Origin: Curtobacterium sp. MCBA15_009
Lineage (GTDB): Bacteria > Actinomycetota > Actinomycetes > Actinomycetales > Microbacteriaceae
DNA: 64,000 nt
Assembly: GCF_001864895.1 (NCBI RefSeq)
Contig: NZ_MJGO01000039.1
Location: 17,523-81,522, forward strand
Direction: 5' to 3'
A program made the translations under genes and the position numbers. The stretch's first letter is position 1; every line of letters begins with the position of its first letter. Under the pieces are notes generated by a model. It searched no databases and had not been told where the DNA came from. It worked only from the letters and a program-made list of their open reading frames with translations. This document shows, one piece after another, positions 27,677 through 38,241 of this stretch.

Positions 27677-28351
27677 TCAGGCCCCTCCGGCGCGGTACCC
27701 GACGCCGCGCACCGTGGTGACGGTCTTCGGGTTGTCGGGGTCGTGCTCGATCTTCGCGCGGAGCCGCTGCACGTGCACGTTCACCAGACGGGTGTCGGCC
27801 TTGTAGTGGTAGCCCCACACCTGCTCGAGCAGCATCTCGCGGGTGAAGACCTGGTTCGGCTTCTCGGCGAGGGCGCGGAGCAGGTCGAACTCGAGCGGGG
27901 TGAGCGCGATGACGGTGTCACCGCGACGGACCTCGTGGCCGGCGACGTCGACGGTGAGGTCGCCGACGTGCAGCACGGTCGCGTCGGTCGCGCTCGGCCG
28001 GAGCCGGGTGCGGATGCGGGCGACGAGCTCCTTCGGGTTGAACGGCTTGACCACGTAGTCGTCCGCACCGTTCTCGAGCCCGGCGACGACGTCGGCGGTG
28101 TCGCTCTTCGCGGTGAGCATGATGATCGGGGTGCCGCTCTCGGCACGGATGCGCTTGCACACCTCGATGCCGTCGATGCCCGGCAGCATCACGTCGAGCA
28201 GGACCAGATCCGGCTTGGTGCTGTGGAACGCCTCGACGGCGTCGTTGCCGTCGGCGCTGAACTCGGGTTCGTAGCCCTCGGACCGGAGGACGATGCCGAT
28301 CATCTCGGCGAGTGCCTGGTCGTCGTCGACGACGAGGATGCGCGGTGTCAT
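27677..28351 (-). CDS. mtrA: Response regulator MtrA
   Basis: 224 residues. The receiver has the DDD pocket (9-11), the phospho-acceptor Asp53 in LLDVMLPG, and the conserved Thr and Lys (MLTAKSDT, VVKPF). The winged-helix DNA-binding domain ends with TRLVNVHVQRLRAKIEHDPDNPKTVTTVRGVGYR. MtrA controls division, septum and peptidoglycan-hydrolase genes in Actinobacteria. Start ATG at 28351. It is divergent from the following plus-strand operon. Confidence 0.97.
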   Translation of the reverse strand: MTPRILVVDDDQALAEMIGIVLRSEGYEPEFSADGNDAVEAFHSTKPDLVLLDVMLPGIDGIEVCKRIRAESGTPIIMLTAKSDTADVVAGLENGADDYVVKPFNPKELVARIRTRLRPSATDATVLHVGDLTVDVAGHEVRRGDTVIALTPLEFDLLRALAEKPNQVFTREMLLEQVWGYHYKADTRLVNVHVQRLRAKIEHDPDNPKTVTTVRGVGYRAGGA

Positions 28352-28519
28352 GTGATCTGGACTCCGTGTGGCGTGCTGACCGTGCCCGGGTCGGCACGTG
28401 TCCCCACACGATAGCCGGTGCCCGTCGCGCGGCGTCCCGACGGATCGCCGGGTTTTCCGCCAGGATGGGCGGGACGACGCGCTGCGGCGCGTCCCGACAC
28501 CACGAGGGGGGCTTGGGTC

Positions 28520-29911
28520 ATGACCGATTGGCACGCACCGGGCGGGGAGCCGACGACCGGGCCGGGCCAGCCGGGAGGCCCGCGGCAGTTCTCCGTGCCG
28601 CTGCCGCCCGCCCCGGGGCCGGGTCCACGGCCCGCCGGCGTCCGCCCGGTGGTCCCGCTCCGCCCGTTGGGCTTCGGCGACGTGCTCGGCGGCGCCTTCA
28701 CGGTCTTCCGACGGAACGCACGCGTCCTGCTGCTCTGGAGCGTGCTGCTGAGCGGAGTGGTCGGGCTCCTCTCGACGCTCGTGAGCACCTTCGGCCAGCG
28801 GGCCGTGCAGTCGCGGGTGTTCTCCGCCCTCGACGGCGGCAGCGGGTCCTCGGCGATCCTCGCCGGCAGCACGACGGCCTGGCTGCTGCTGTCGATCGGC
28901 CTGCCGTTCGTCGCGTACCTGGGGCGGACGTTCCTGGTGGCACCCGTCGCCGCGGACACCGCGCAGCGCGTGCTCGGCCGGCGCGCGACCTTCGGCGGGC
29001 TGTGGCGGCTCCTCGCCGGTCGGCGCGGTTCCGTCGTCGCGTGGATGTTCCTGCAGATCGCCGCGGCCCTCGTCGTCGCCGTCGCCTACCTCCTGGTCTT
29101 CTTCGGGTTCTTCGCCGTCCTCGGCACCGGTGGCTCCGGCATCGCTGGGTTCCTGTTCGGTGCCTTCGCCGTGACCACCGGGTTCGGAGTGCTGATCGCC
29201 TGGTTGGCGACCCGCTTCTCCCTGACCGTGCCGACCATCGCGCTCGAGGGTCGTCGGGTCTTCGACGCCGCCGGGCAGTCGTGGCGGCTCACCCGCGGTG
29301 CGTTCTGGCGCACCTTCGGGGTGCTGCTCCTGGTGCAGGTGATGTTCCGCATCGCCGTCTCGATCGCCGCGGTGCCGTTGACCGTCGGTGCGTCGCTGCT
29401 CTCCGGCGTCTTCGACCCCCTCGGACAGACGGACGCCTCGGCCGGCATCGGGATCGGTGCGACGATCGCGGTGGTGGTCGGCAGCCTGCTCGCCACGGCC
29501 GTGCAGTGCATCACCGACGTGCTGTCCGGGTCGGTGACCACGTTCCTGGCGATCGACCGGCGCATCCGCACCGAGGCGCTCGACCAGCGGATCGCGTCGC
29601 ACCTGGACACCGGACTGCCGACGGACCCGTTCGCGCCGGGCACCGGCGACGTCCGCCCGCGCTCGGGCCCGCAGCAGTGGACGCCGCAGCAGCCGTGGGC
29701 GCAGCAACAGCAGCCCTGGGCGCAGCAACAGCCCGGGTCGCAACAGTGGCCGGGCCACGGGCAGTGGCCGGGTCAGGGGCAGCAGCAGTGGACTCCGCAG
29801 CCGCCCGCGCCCGGTCACCAGCAGTGGGCTCCGCAGCAGCCGTGGTCCGGACAGCAGGACGCGTCCGACCGCTCCGCCCCGGGGAACCCCCCGTCGGACG
29901 GCAGCGCGTGA
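28520..29911 (+). CDS. Glycerophosphodiesterase membrane-domain protein
   Basis: 463 residues. It begins with a Pro-rich cytoplasmic segment, followed by about six to seven membrane helices in the region 60-370 with VPLRPLGFGDVLGGAFTVFRRNARVLL, the mark of the GPDPase membrane-domain proteins of Actinobacteria. The C-terminal ~80 residues are a low-complexity Gln/Trp/Pro region (QQPWAQQQQPWAQ). There is no catalytic phosphodiesterase domain, so only the membrane part is present. First gene of an operon, overlapping the DUF4129 gene by 4 nt (GTGA). Function unknown. Confidence 0.82.
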   Translation: MTDWHAPGGEPTTGPGQPGGPRQFSVPLPPAPGPGPRPAGVRPVVPLRPLGFGDVLGGAFTVFRRNARVLLLWSVLLSGVVGLLSTLVSTFGQRAVQSRVFSALDGGSGSSAILAGSTTAWLLLSIGLPFVAYLGRTFLVAPVAADTAQRVLGRRATFGGLWRLLAGRRGSVVAWMFLQIAAALVVAVAYLLVFFGFFAVLGTGGSGIAGFLFGAFAVTTGFGVLIAWLATRFSLTVPTIALEGRRVFDAAGQSWRLTRGAFWRTFGVLLLVQVMFRIAVSIAAVPLTVGASLLSGVFDPLGQTDASAGIGIGATIAVVVGSLLATAVQCITDVLSGSVTTFLAIDRRIRTEALDQRIASHLDTGLPTDPFAPGTGDVRPRSGPQQWTPQQPWAQQQQPWAQQQPGSQQWPGHGQWPGQGQQQWTPQPPAPGHQQWAPQQPWSGQQDASDRSAPGNPPSDGSA

Positions 29912-30549
29912 GCACGGTCGACCCGGACGAGGCCCGTCGGCTGCTCGAACGCGAGCTGAACCGCTCCGCCTACGACGGCGCGCACGTCACGTGGTGGGAC
30001 CGCGCCTCGAGCGCGTTCCTCGACTGGCTCGGGTCGTTCCGCCTCGGCGGCCTCGACTCCCCCGTCGTCGCGCAGACCGCGCTCTGGATCGCGGTCGTCG
30101 TGCTCGTCGCGGTCGTCGTGCTCGTCCTCGTCTCCCGCGGGCTGCCCCGACGACGGCCCCGCGCGAAGGCCTCCGACACCGGCGGCGTCTTCGACGCCGA
30201 CGACCTGCGGTCCGCCGACGAGCTCCGTGACACCGCCCGTGGGGCGCTCGCCCGCGCGGACTGGTCGCAGGCGGTGCTCGACGGCTTCCGCGCCCTCGCC
30301 CGCGGCCTCGGCGAACGCGACCTGGTGCCGGACGTGCCCGGTGCGACCGCCCGCGCCATCGCCGACCGGGGCGCGGCGTCGTTCCCCACGGTCCGCGACC
30401 GCCTCGAGGACGCCGCCACCGCTTTCGACGCGGTCCGCTACCTCGGGTCGGACGCCGACGAGGCGACCGCGCGCCGGGTCCTCGACGCCGAGCGCGACGT
30501 CCGCCGTGCCCGCCCGGTCCGTGCGGACGAGCCGGCGGTCCCCGCATGA
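29908..30549 (+). CDS. DUF4129-domain membrane protein
   Basis: 213 residues. There is one membrane helix (about 55-77). The C-terminal DUF4129 domain (about 110-205) includes DTARGALARADWSQAVLDGFRALARGLGERDLV and PGATARAIADR. This family is the usual companion of MoxR/DUF58/DUF4350 in actinobacteria. Start GTG overlaps the previous stop (GTGA). Its role in the module is unknown. Confidence 0.88.
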   Translation: MSTVDPDEARRLLERELNRSAYDGAHVTWWDRASSAFLDWLGSFRLGGLDSPVVAQTALWIAVVVLVAVVVLVLVSRGLPRRRPRAKASDTGGVFDADDLRSADELRDTARGALARADWSQAVLDGFRALARGLGERDLVPDVPGATARAIADRGAASFPTVRDRLEDAATAFDAVRYLGSDADEATARRVLDAERDVRRARPVRADEPAVPA

Positions 30550-31847
30550 GCAGCGCGACCACGGCCCGCGTCGCGGGTGACGCCGCACCGCCGGACACCC
30601 GGCGCCGACGGTTCGGCCTCTGGGTCGCGGTCGTCCTGGTCGCCGTGCTGTTCGCGGTGCTCACCGCCGTGGCCCGCGGCACCGACGGCGGGACCCCGCG
30701 GCCGCTCGACCCGACCTCCACCACCGCGAGCGGGTCGGCCGCCCTCGTCCGGGTGCTCGAGCAACGCGGCACGACGGTGACCGTCACGGACCGCGCCGCG
30801 GACGTCGACGGCGGCACCGTCTTCGTCGAGGACTCCGACGGGCTGCTCGGCGCCGGGGCGGCGGCCCGGATCGCCCGGTCCGCGCGGCACGTCGTCGTCG
30901 TCACCACCGACGAGGCCGCGCTGCAGGCGTTCGGCTTCGACGTCACCGGGAGCGCCCCGGTCGACGGGGACGACACCGTCGCGACGACGACCTGCACGAT
31001 CCCCGAGGCGGCGGCGGCCGGGCGGGTGTCGACCGGCGGGTACGGGTGGGCCGTCGACGATCCGACCGCCGAACGGTGCGCCCCGACCGGCACCGGGGAC
31101 GACCGCGTGTGGGGGCTCGTCCGCGCCGCCGGCCCGGGCGGCGACGTCACACTGCTCGGCACCACCGCGGCGCTCCGCAACGACACGGTCACCACGGCGG
31201 GCAACGCGGCACTCGCCCTCGCGCTCCTCGGGTCGGACGACCACCTGACCTGGTACACGCCGGTGGCCGGGTCGCCCGACGCCGCACCGACCCTCGGCGA
31301 GCTCGCCCCGCCCTGGGTGCCCGGCGCCCTCGCCCTGCTCGGACTGGTGGCCGTGGCGGCGGCCGTCTGGCGCGGCCGCCGCCTCGGCCCGCTCGTGGTC
31401 GAGCAGATGCCGGTCGTCGTGCGCGCCGCCGAGACCACCGAGGGCCGCGCCCGCATGTACGCCAGTGCCCGGGACCGCACCCACGCACTCGACACGCTGC
31501 GGGTCGCCGCGGTGCGCCGACTCGGCCGGGCGCTCGGACTCCCCCGCTCGGCGCACGTCGACGAGGTCGTCCGTGCCGTCGCCCGGGCCACCGGGACCCC
31601 ACCGGCACGCGTCGGCGCGGTGCTGGTCGGCGGCCCGACCACCGACGACCGCGGACTCGTCGCGGGGACCGTGGCGCTCGACGCCCTCGAGGACGCGGTC
31701 CGGCGGGCCGCCTCGGGCGACGTCCGACGGGCGACGCCCACCACGGGTGCCGGCGCCCCGTCCGACGGACGCGCACCCGCCACCGCCGACGACCACCGGG
31801 ACCGCACCGGACCGACCGACCACGACCGACCAGGAGCACGACCGTGA
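30546..31847 (+). CDS. DUF4350-domain protein
   Basis: 433 residues. N-terminal helix (about 22-42), then the DUF4350 GATase-like region (PTSTTASGSAALVRVLEQRGTTVTVTDR...), a second helix (about 255-272) and a long cytoplasmic tail. The start overlaps the DUF4129 gene by ATGA. It occurs with MoxR and DUF58 proteins in one operon here, which is the typical actinobacterial arrangement. Confidence 0.88.
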   Translation: MSSATTARVAGDAAPPDTRRRRFGLWVAVVLVAVLFAVLTAVARGTDGGTPRPLDPTSTTASGSAALVRVLEQRGTTVTVTDRAADVDGGTVFVEDSDGLLGAGAAARIARSARHVVVVTTDEAALQAFGFDVTGSAPVDGDDTVATTTCTIPEAAAAGRVSTGGYGWAVDDPTAERCAPTGTGDDRVWGLVRAAGPGGDVTLLGTTAALRNDTVTTAGNAALALALLGSDDHLTWYTPVAGSPDAAPTLGELAPPWVPGALALLGLVAVAAAVWRGRRLGPLVVEQMPVVVRAAETTEGRARMYASARDRTHALDTLRVAAVRRLGRALGLPRSAHVDEVVRAVARATGTPPARVGAVLVGGPTTDDRGLVAGTVALDALEDAVRRAASGDVRRATPTTGAGAPSDGRAPATADDHRDRTGPTDHDRPGARP

Positions 31848-32866
31848 CCGACCTGCCCCACGACGCCGCCGACCGCGGCGCACCGTCCACGTCCGCGAGC
31901 ACGACCGACCCGTCCGTCCCCGCGATGCGGGAGGCCTTCGGCCGGGTCCGAGCCGAGGTCGGCAAGGCCGTCGTCGGCCAGGAGGGCGCCGTCTCCGGCA
32001 TGATCGTCGGTCTCCTCGCACAGGGACACGTGCTGCTCGAGGGCGTGCCCGGCGTCGCGAAGACCCTGCTCGTCCGGAGCCTCGCGAGCGCCATGTCGCT
32101 CGACACGAAGCGCATCCAGTTCACGCCGGACCTCATGCCCGGTGACGTCACCGGCTCGCTCGTGTACGACGCCTCCACCGGCACGTTCCCGTTCCGCGAG
32201 GGGCCGGTCTTCACGAACGTGCTGCTCGCCGACGAGGTGAACCGCACGCCTCCGAAGACCCAGTCCGCGCTGCTCGAGGCGATGGAGGAACGGCAGGTGA
32301 GCGTCGACGGCGACGCCCGCGCGCTGCCGGACCCGTTCTTCGTCGCCGCCACGATGAACCCGATCGAGTTCGAGGGCACCTACACGCTGCCGGAGGCGCA
32401 GCTCGACCGCTTCCTCGTGAAGCTGACGCTCGACATCCCGCCGCGGGACGTCGAGTGGCAGGTGCTCCGTCGGCACGCCGACGGCTTCGTCCCCCGCGAC
32501 GTCCGGTCGGCCGGGATCACCCCCGTGGTCGGCGTCGACGAGGTCCTCGCGGCGCAGCGAGCCGTCCGCGCCGTCCGCGCCGGTGACGACGTGCTGGCCT
32601 ACGTGGTCGACCTCGCCCGGGCCACCCGGCAGGCACCGTCCGTCCGGGTCGGGGTCAGCCCCCGCGGTACCACGGCGCTCCTCGCGGCGGCGAAGGCGTG
32701 GGCGTGGCTCACCGGGTACGACGCGATCACGCCCGACCACGTGCAGGCCATGGTGCTGCCGGTCTGGCGGCACCGGTTGCGGGTCGCCTCGGACGCCGAG
32801 CTCGAGGGCGTCGGCGCCGACGGGGTGCTGCAGCAGGTGCTCGAGCAGGTGCGGGTGCCGATCTAG
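31844..32866 (+). CDS. MoxR-family AAA+ ATPase
   Basis: 340 residues. Walker A GVPGVAKT (67-74), Walker B NVLLADEVNR, sensor I in FVAATMNPIEFEGTYTLPEAQLDRFL, and the lid domain after residue 240. MoxR proteins are chaperone-like ATPases that work with partner VWA or DUF58 proteins; the DUF58 gene overlaps it here (TAGTG). AGGAG lies 8 nt before the GTG. It should be cytoplasmic. Confidence 0.95.
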   Translation: MTDLPHDAADRGAPSTSASTTDPSVPAMREAFGRVRAEVGKAVVGQEGAVSGMIVGLLAQGHVLLEGVPGVAKTLLVRSLASAMSLDTKRIQFTPDLMPGDVTGSLVYDASTGTFPFREGPVFTNVLLADEVNRTPPKTQSALLEAMEERQVSVDGDARALPDPFFVAATMNPIEFEGTYTLPEAQLDRFLVKLTLDIPPRDVEWQVLRRHADGFVPRDVRSAGITPVVGVDEVLAAQRAVRAVRAGDDVLAYVVDLARATRQAPSVRVGVSPRGTTALLAAAKAWAWLTGYDAITPDHVQAMVLPVWRHRLRVASDAELEGVGADGVLQQVLEQVRVPI

Positions 32867-34257
32867 TGGCGGTCTCCGGCCGGTTCGTCGTCCTGCTCGC
32901 CGTCGCGATCGTCCCCACCGTGCTGCTCGCCAGCGCGTGGGCGGGCGTGGCGTGGGTCGCCGTCGTCGTGCTCGGCGCCGCGCTCGACGTCCTGCTCGCG
33001 GCCGACCTGCGCCGCGTCCGGGTCGACCGTCGGATGCCCCGGCTCGCCCGGCGCGACACCGCCACGGCGGGCACCCTCGTCGTCGCGAACGACGGGACCC
33101 GACCGCTGCGCGGCGTCGTCCGGGACATGTGGGAGCCCTCCGCCGGGCAGCAGCCGCGGCGGATCCGGCTCACCGTGCCCGCCGGTGAACGCCGCACCGC
33201 ACGGATGCGGTTCGAACCGTTCCGTCGCGGTCGCCGCCGCAGCGCCGGCGTCGCGGTCCGGGCGTTCGGACCGATCGGGCTCGCCGCCCGCCAACGGGTG
33301 CTCGCGGCACCCGGCGAACTCGTCGTGACGCCGCCGTTCCGGTCGCGACGGCACCTGCCCTCGCGGCTCGCACGGCTCCGGGAACTCGACGGCGAGACCA
33401 CGCTGCAGCTCCGGGGACACGGCACCGAGTTCGACTCGCTGCGCGACTACGTCCGCGGCGACGACGTGCGCTCCATCGACTGGCGGGCGACCGCGCGCCG
33501 GCAGGACCTCGTCGTGCGGACCTGGCGGCCGGAACGCGACCGCCGGGTGGTCGTCGTCGTCGACGCGGGCCGGGCCGGAGCCGGGCGCGTCGCCGACGAA
33601 CCAAGACTCGACACCTTCATCGAGTCGGCGCTGCTGCTCGGCGCCCTCGCCGCGGCCGCCGGTGACCGCATCGACCTCGCGGTGCTCGACGACACCGTCC
33701 ACGACCGTGTGCACGGCGCCACCCGGGTCGACGTCGTGCAGCGGTTCGGCGAGGCGCTGGCCCTGGCCGAACCGGGGCTCGCGGCGACCGACTGGTCCGC
33801 GGTGCCGGCGCTCGTCGACGCGGTCACGACCTCGCGGGCGCTCGTGGTGCTCGCGTCGAGCCTCGACTCCGTCGGGGCCTCCGGCGACCTGCTCGCCGTG
33901 CTGCCGCGCCTGACGCGGCGGCACGCCGTCGTCGTCACCGCCGTCGACGACCCGGCGGTCCGGGCCATGGCGAGCACGGCCGTGGAGCCGGGACGCGACG
34001 GACGTGCGACGCGGGGCGGACGGGTGCCGGGCCTCCCGGGACGCCGCAGGGCCGGTCGCCTGCCCGCCGGGGCCGCCACCGGGGCGGAGCGCGACGTCTA
34101 CCGCCGGGCCGCCGCGGAACGCACCCTGCTCGACGCGGACGGCGTCGCCGACGTCGCGCGACGGGCCGGGGCCGAGGTCGTGCGCGGGACACCCGAGGCG
34201 CTGCCGCCGCTGGTGGCCGACGCGTACCTGCGGGCGAAGGCGAGCGGGCGGCTCTAG
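32866..34257 (+). CDS. DUF58-domain protein
   Basis: 463 residues. N-terminal hydrophobic segments (about 6-45) followed by DUF58 core with FDSLRDYVRGDDVRSIDWRATARR and a VWA-like part with RRVVVVVDAGR (MIDAS-like DxG). DUF58 proteins are membrane-associated partners of MoxR. GTG at 32866 starts one base before the previous stop codon ends (TAGTG). The gene ends in a shared CTAG with the convergent SpoIIM-like gene. Confidence 0.93.
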   Translation: MAVSGRFVVLLAVAIVPTVLLASAWAGVAWVAVVVLGAALDVLLAADLRRVRVDRRMPRLARRDTATAGTLVVANDGTRPLRGVVRDMWEPSAGQQPRRIRLTVPAGERRTARMRFEPFRRGRRRSAGVAVRAFGPIGLAARQRVLAAPGELVVTPPFRSRRHLPSRLARLRELDGETTLQLRGHGTEFDSLRDYVRGDDVRSIDWRATARRQDLVVRTWRPERDRRVVVVVDAGRAGAGRVADEPRLDTFIESALLLGALAAAAGDRIDLAVLDDTVHDRVHGATRVDVVQRFGEALALAEPGLAATDWSAVPALVDAVTTSRALVVLASSLDSVGASGDLLAVLPRLTRRHAVVVTAVDDPAVRAMASTAVEPGRDGRATRGGRVPGLPGRRRAGRLPAGAATGAERDVYRRAAAERTLLDADGVADVARRAGAEVVRGTPEALPPLVADAYLRAKASGRL

Positions 34258-35252
34258 CCGGCCACGAGCGCGGAGGCGCCGCGCTCGAACTCCTCGAGGT
34301 CGCCGCGCTCCCCCGCCCGGAACGCGCGACCGCCGAGCACCCACTGGTACGCCAGCACGGCGGCCAGGGCGACGGTGCCGATGCCGATCTTCACCGGCCA
34401 CGGCCAGTCCTGGCGGGTGACGACGCCCTCGACGACGCCGGAGAGCAGCAGCGTGAGCGCGAGGCCGATCGCGATGGTGATGAGGGCACGACCGTCCTCG
34501 GCGAGGGCCTGCGCCCGCGTGCGGTGCGGGCCCGGAGCGACCCACGACCAGAACACCATCAGCCCGGCGCCGCCGGCGAGGAAGACCGAGTACAGCTCGA
34601 GCTGCCCGTGCGGGGCGATGTAGAGGAAGAAGTCGCCGAGTCGCCCCTGCGAGTGCATGATCGCCGCCGACACCCCGAGGCTGACCGCGTTCTGCATGAT
34701 CGAGAACGGCACGAAGAGCCCCGTGATGCCGAACGCGACCATGGTGGCCGCGATGTACGCGTTGTTCGTCCAGACCTGCGCCGTGAACGCCCCGAGCCCG
34801 TGGTCGGAGTAGTAGTCGACGAAGTCCTGGGTGGCGTACCGCCGGAGCGCCTCCGGCGTGCCGAACGTCGCCGTCGCCCCCGGGGTGGCCTGGATCCAGA
34901 CGGCGACGACGGCCCCGATCGCGACCGTCGCGACGGCGACCCAGATCGTCACCCACCGGATCCGGTACAGCGCCGCCGGCAGCTGCCGGGTGAAGAACCG
35001 GACCAGGGCGGTGAGCGGGTCGACGGGCGTGCCGGTGAAGCGCAGGCGGGCGCGGAACAGCGTCAGCGACAGGCGGTCCCCCGTCGTCGTCCGCGGTGCG
35101 GCGCCGCGGATGCGGGCGAGGTCCGTCGCGGCCTCCTGGTAGCCCGCGACGAGGCGGTCGACGTCGGCTCCGGAGACGCTCCGGGCGCGCGCCGACCGGT
35201 CGAGTTCCCGCCACCGGTCGCCGTGCACCTCGGCGTAGGCGTCCAGGTCCAC
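34254..35252 (-). CDS. Stage II sporulation protein M-like membrane protein
   Basis: 332 residues, with about six helices over the region 110-315. The key blocks DLDAYAEVHGDRWRELDRSARARSVSGADVDRLVAGYQEAATDLARIR (N-terminal cytoplasmic) and AAMVAFGITGLFVPFSIMQNAVSLGVSAAIMHSQGRLGDFFLYIAPHGQLELYSVFLAGGAGL-like segments fit the SpoIIM/DUF95 family. The organism need not sporulate; these proteins are general membrane factors linked to MoxR/RDD loci. I chose GTG 35252 because GAGGGGG precedes it; the frame upstream has no coding character. Stop codons with DUF58 overlap on opposite strands. Confidence 0.85.
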   Translation of the reverse strand: MDLDAYAEVHGDRWRELDRSARARSVSGADVDRLVAGYQEAATDLARIRGAAPRTTTGDRLSLTLFRARLRFTGTPVDPLTALVRFFTRQLPAALYRIRWVTIWVAVATVAIGAVVAVWIQATPGATATFGTPEALRRYATQDFVDYYSDHGLGAFTAQVWTNNAYIAATMVAFGITGLFVPFSIMQNAVSLGVSAAIMHSQGRLGDFFLYIAPHGQLELYSVFLAGGAGLMVFWSWVAPGPHRTRAQALAEDGRALITIAIGLALTLLLSGVVEGVVTRQDWPWPVKIGIGTVALAAVLAYQWVLGGRAFRAGERGDLEEFERGASALVAG

Positions 35253-35274
35253 GTGTTCCCCCTCACGTCGCGCG

Positions 35275-35292
35275 TGTCGCTTGCGACAGAAT
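35275..35292 (+). promoter_or_regulatory. Palindrome and -10 element of the RDD gene
   Basis: TGTCGC, TT, GCGACA is a perfect 6-bp inverted repeat at 35275-35288. It overlaps a CAGAAT -10-like hexamer (35287-35292) that lies 6 nt before the ATG at 35299, implying leaderless transcription. Confidence 0.45.
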
Positions 35293-35298
35293 GATGCC

Positions 35299-36168
35299 AT
35301 GCCGAAGCCCCGCACGCCGCGCGACCTCGCCGACGCCCGCTTCTCGCTCGCCCTCGACGAGACCACCGACGAGCTCGTCGTCGGTGAGGCCGTCGCGCTC
35401 GACGTCCAACCGGCGGGCATCGCGCTGCGGCTCGCGGCGGCGTTGCTCGACGGGCTGTGCCTGGTCCTGCTCTACGTGATGCTGCTGTTCGGGCTGTCGC
35501 GCGTCTGGCCGAGCGGCCTCGACGACGCCTGGATCCCCGCCCTGACGATCGCGGTGCTCGTCCTGGTGGTCGTGCTCGTGCCGGCCGCGGTCGAGACCGT
35601 CACCAGGGGTCGGAGCGTCGGCCGGTACGCCACCGGTACCCGGGTCGTGCGGCTCGACGGCGGCGCGATCGGGTTCCGGCACGCCTTCACCCGGTCGCTG
35701 GTCGGCCTGTTCGAGCTGTGGATGACGCTCGGGTCCGTCGCGGTGCTCGTCGCGCTGTTCGGCACCCGACCACGGCGGCTCGGCGACCTGCTCGCCGGCA
35801 CGGTGGTGCAGCACGAGCGGCTGCCCCGGCACCACGACCCCGAGGTCCTGCTGCCGCCGGAGCTGACGGCGTGGGCCGGGGTGGCCGACGTGTCGGCGCT
35901 CCCGCAGCGGCTGGAGAACCGGCTCGGGGCGTTCTTCCGTGGCGCCGCCTCGATGCGGCCGGAGCTCCGCGACGCCGCGGCGCGGGCGCTGGCGGCCGAC
36001 GTCGCGCCGTTCGCACACCCGGTGCCGCCGGTCGCGCCGGAGGCCTTCCTGGCCGGCGTGGCCGTGCTGCGCCGCCGTCGGGACGTCCGGGCGCTGCGCG
36101 CCCGGGCCGAGCTGCTGACCGCGGCGGGGGCCGCGGCGACGGCGCGGCCGCCGGGGTTCCCGCGCTGA
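35299..36168 (+). CDS. RDD-family membrane protein
   Basis: 289 residues. RDD domain (about 25-165) with three to four hydrophobic segments: PAGIALRLAAALLDGLCLVLL, RSVGRYATGTRVVRLDGG and RPRRLGDLLAGTVV are the conserved Arg-Asp elements of the family. A soluble helical C-terminal tail (about 180-289) follows. RDD proteins have been linked to stress tolerance and ion transport; here it belongs to the MoxR locus. Confidence 0.9.
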   Translation: MPKPRTPRDLADARFSLALDETTDELVVGEAVALDVQPAGIALRLAAALLDGLCLVLLYVMLLFGLSRVWPSGLDDAWIPALTIAVLVLVVVLVPAAVETVTRGRSVGRYATGTRVVRLDGGAIGFRHAFTRSLVGLFELWMTLGSVAVLVALFGTRPRRLGDLLAGTVVQHERLPRHHDPEVLLPPELTAWAGVADVSALPQRLENRLGAFFRGAASMRPELRDAAARALAADVAPFAHPVPPVAPEAFLAGVAVLRRRRDVRALRARAELLTAAGAAATARPPGFPR

Positions 36169-36184
36169 GGGGGCGCCGCGTGCG

Positions 36185-36236
36185 CTGCGCGCCGCGCCCC
36201 GGCGGCACCGCTGCGCGCCGCGCCCCGGCGGCACCG
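36185..36236. repeat. Tandem duplication of a 26-bp unit
   Basis: Two perfect copies of a CG-rich 26-bp sequence (36185-36210 and 36211-36236) in the gap downstream of the RDD gene. No gene is supported here. Confidence 0.7.
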
Positions 36237-36277
36237 CGCGCGACGCGCGCCGCGCGGCGCCGGTGCGGTCCGCACAA

Positions 36278-36325
36278 CCGAAGTGACCCGGCGCCACGTC
36301 TTCACGTGGTTCCGGGTCACTTCGG
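36278..36325. terminator. Two-part hairpin, bidirectional terminator
   Basis: 14-bp outer stem CCGAAGTGACCCGG / CCGGGTCACTTCGG with a second inner stem CCACGT / ACGTGG separated by 2-nt bulges; between convergent RDD and ahcY genes. Confidence 0.8.
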
Positions 36326-36384
36326 TCGTGCGGGCGGCGCGCAGCGCACGTCCAGCCGCGCCCCGCGCGCCTCGCCCCGCGCGC

Positions 36385-37863
<1,479 letters not shown>

Positions 37864-37966
37864 GGCGCCAGTCTTCCACGCCAGGAGGCGCGGCTCCCCA
37901 GCCGACGTCGGTCACCTCCTACGCGTCGACCGTCCACCGCAGGCGCGCCGTCGCGGATGCGGTCGG

Positions 37967-38182
37967 TCAGTCCGCCTCGCGCGGCAGCGGCTCGCGCCGG
38001 ACCACCTGCCAGCCCTGCGGCACGCGCAGGCGCGCGGCGTGTCGGGCGCAGAGGTCGTACCCGTGCGGCTCGACCCGGGTCGAGAGCGGCCCGACGACGA
38101 CCATCGAGTCGCCGTAGTCGTAGGTCAGGGTCGACGACGCGCTCGCGCCGCACGCGACCTTGCTGCAGATCCTGACGTCCAT
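37967..38182 (-). CDS. DUF3499-family zinc-binding protein
   Basis: 71 residues. CSKVAC and CARHA, separated by about 35 residues, give three Cys and a His in the DUF3499 pattern, so it probably binds zinc. The family is an almost universal small actinobacterial protein next to the metallopeptidase-like and DUF5719 genes, as found here. Function is unknown. Confidence 0.85.
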   Translation of the reverse strand: MDVRICSKVACGASASSTLTYDYGDSMVVVGPLSTRVEPHGYDLCARHAARLRVPQGWQVVRREPLPREAD

Positions 38183-38229
38183 CTCGCCAGGGAGCCTAGC
38201 GGAGGGTCATACCGGACCCGGTGCGCGCG

Positions 38230-38235
38230 TACGAT
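38230..38235 (+). promoter_or_regulatory. -10 element, leaderless start at 38242
   Basis: TACGAT, 6 nt before the ATG at 38242. Confidence 0.45.
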
Positions 38236-38241
38236 GTGGGG

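Noticed and set aside
28352..29818. N-terminal extension of the MtrA frame to 29818
   Set aside because: The extension is antisense to the GPDPase-membrane-like gene and the receiver domain starts at 28351.
37864..37966. SAH riboswitch ahead of ahcY
   Set aside because: I looked for the conserved stem and core sequence and did not find a convincing match; a leaderless-type promoter accounts for the start.
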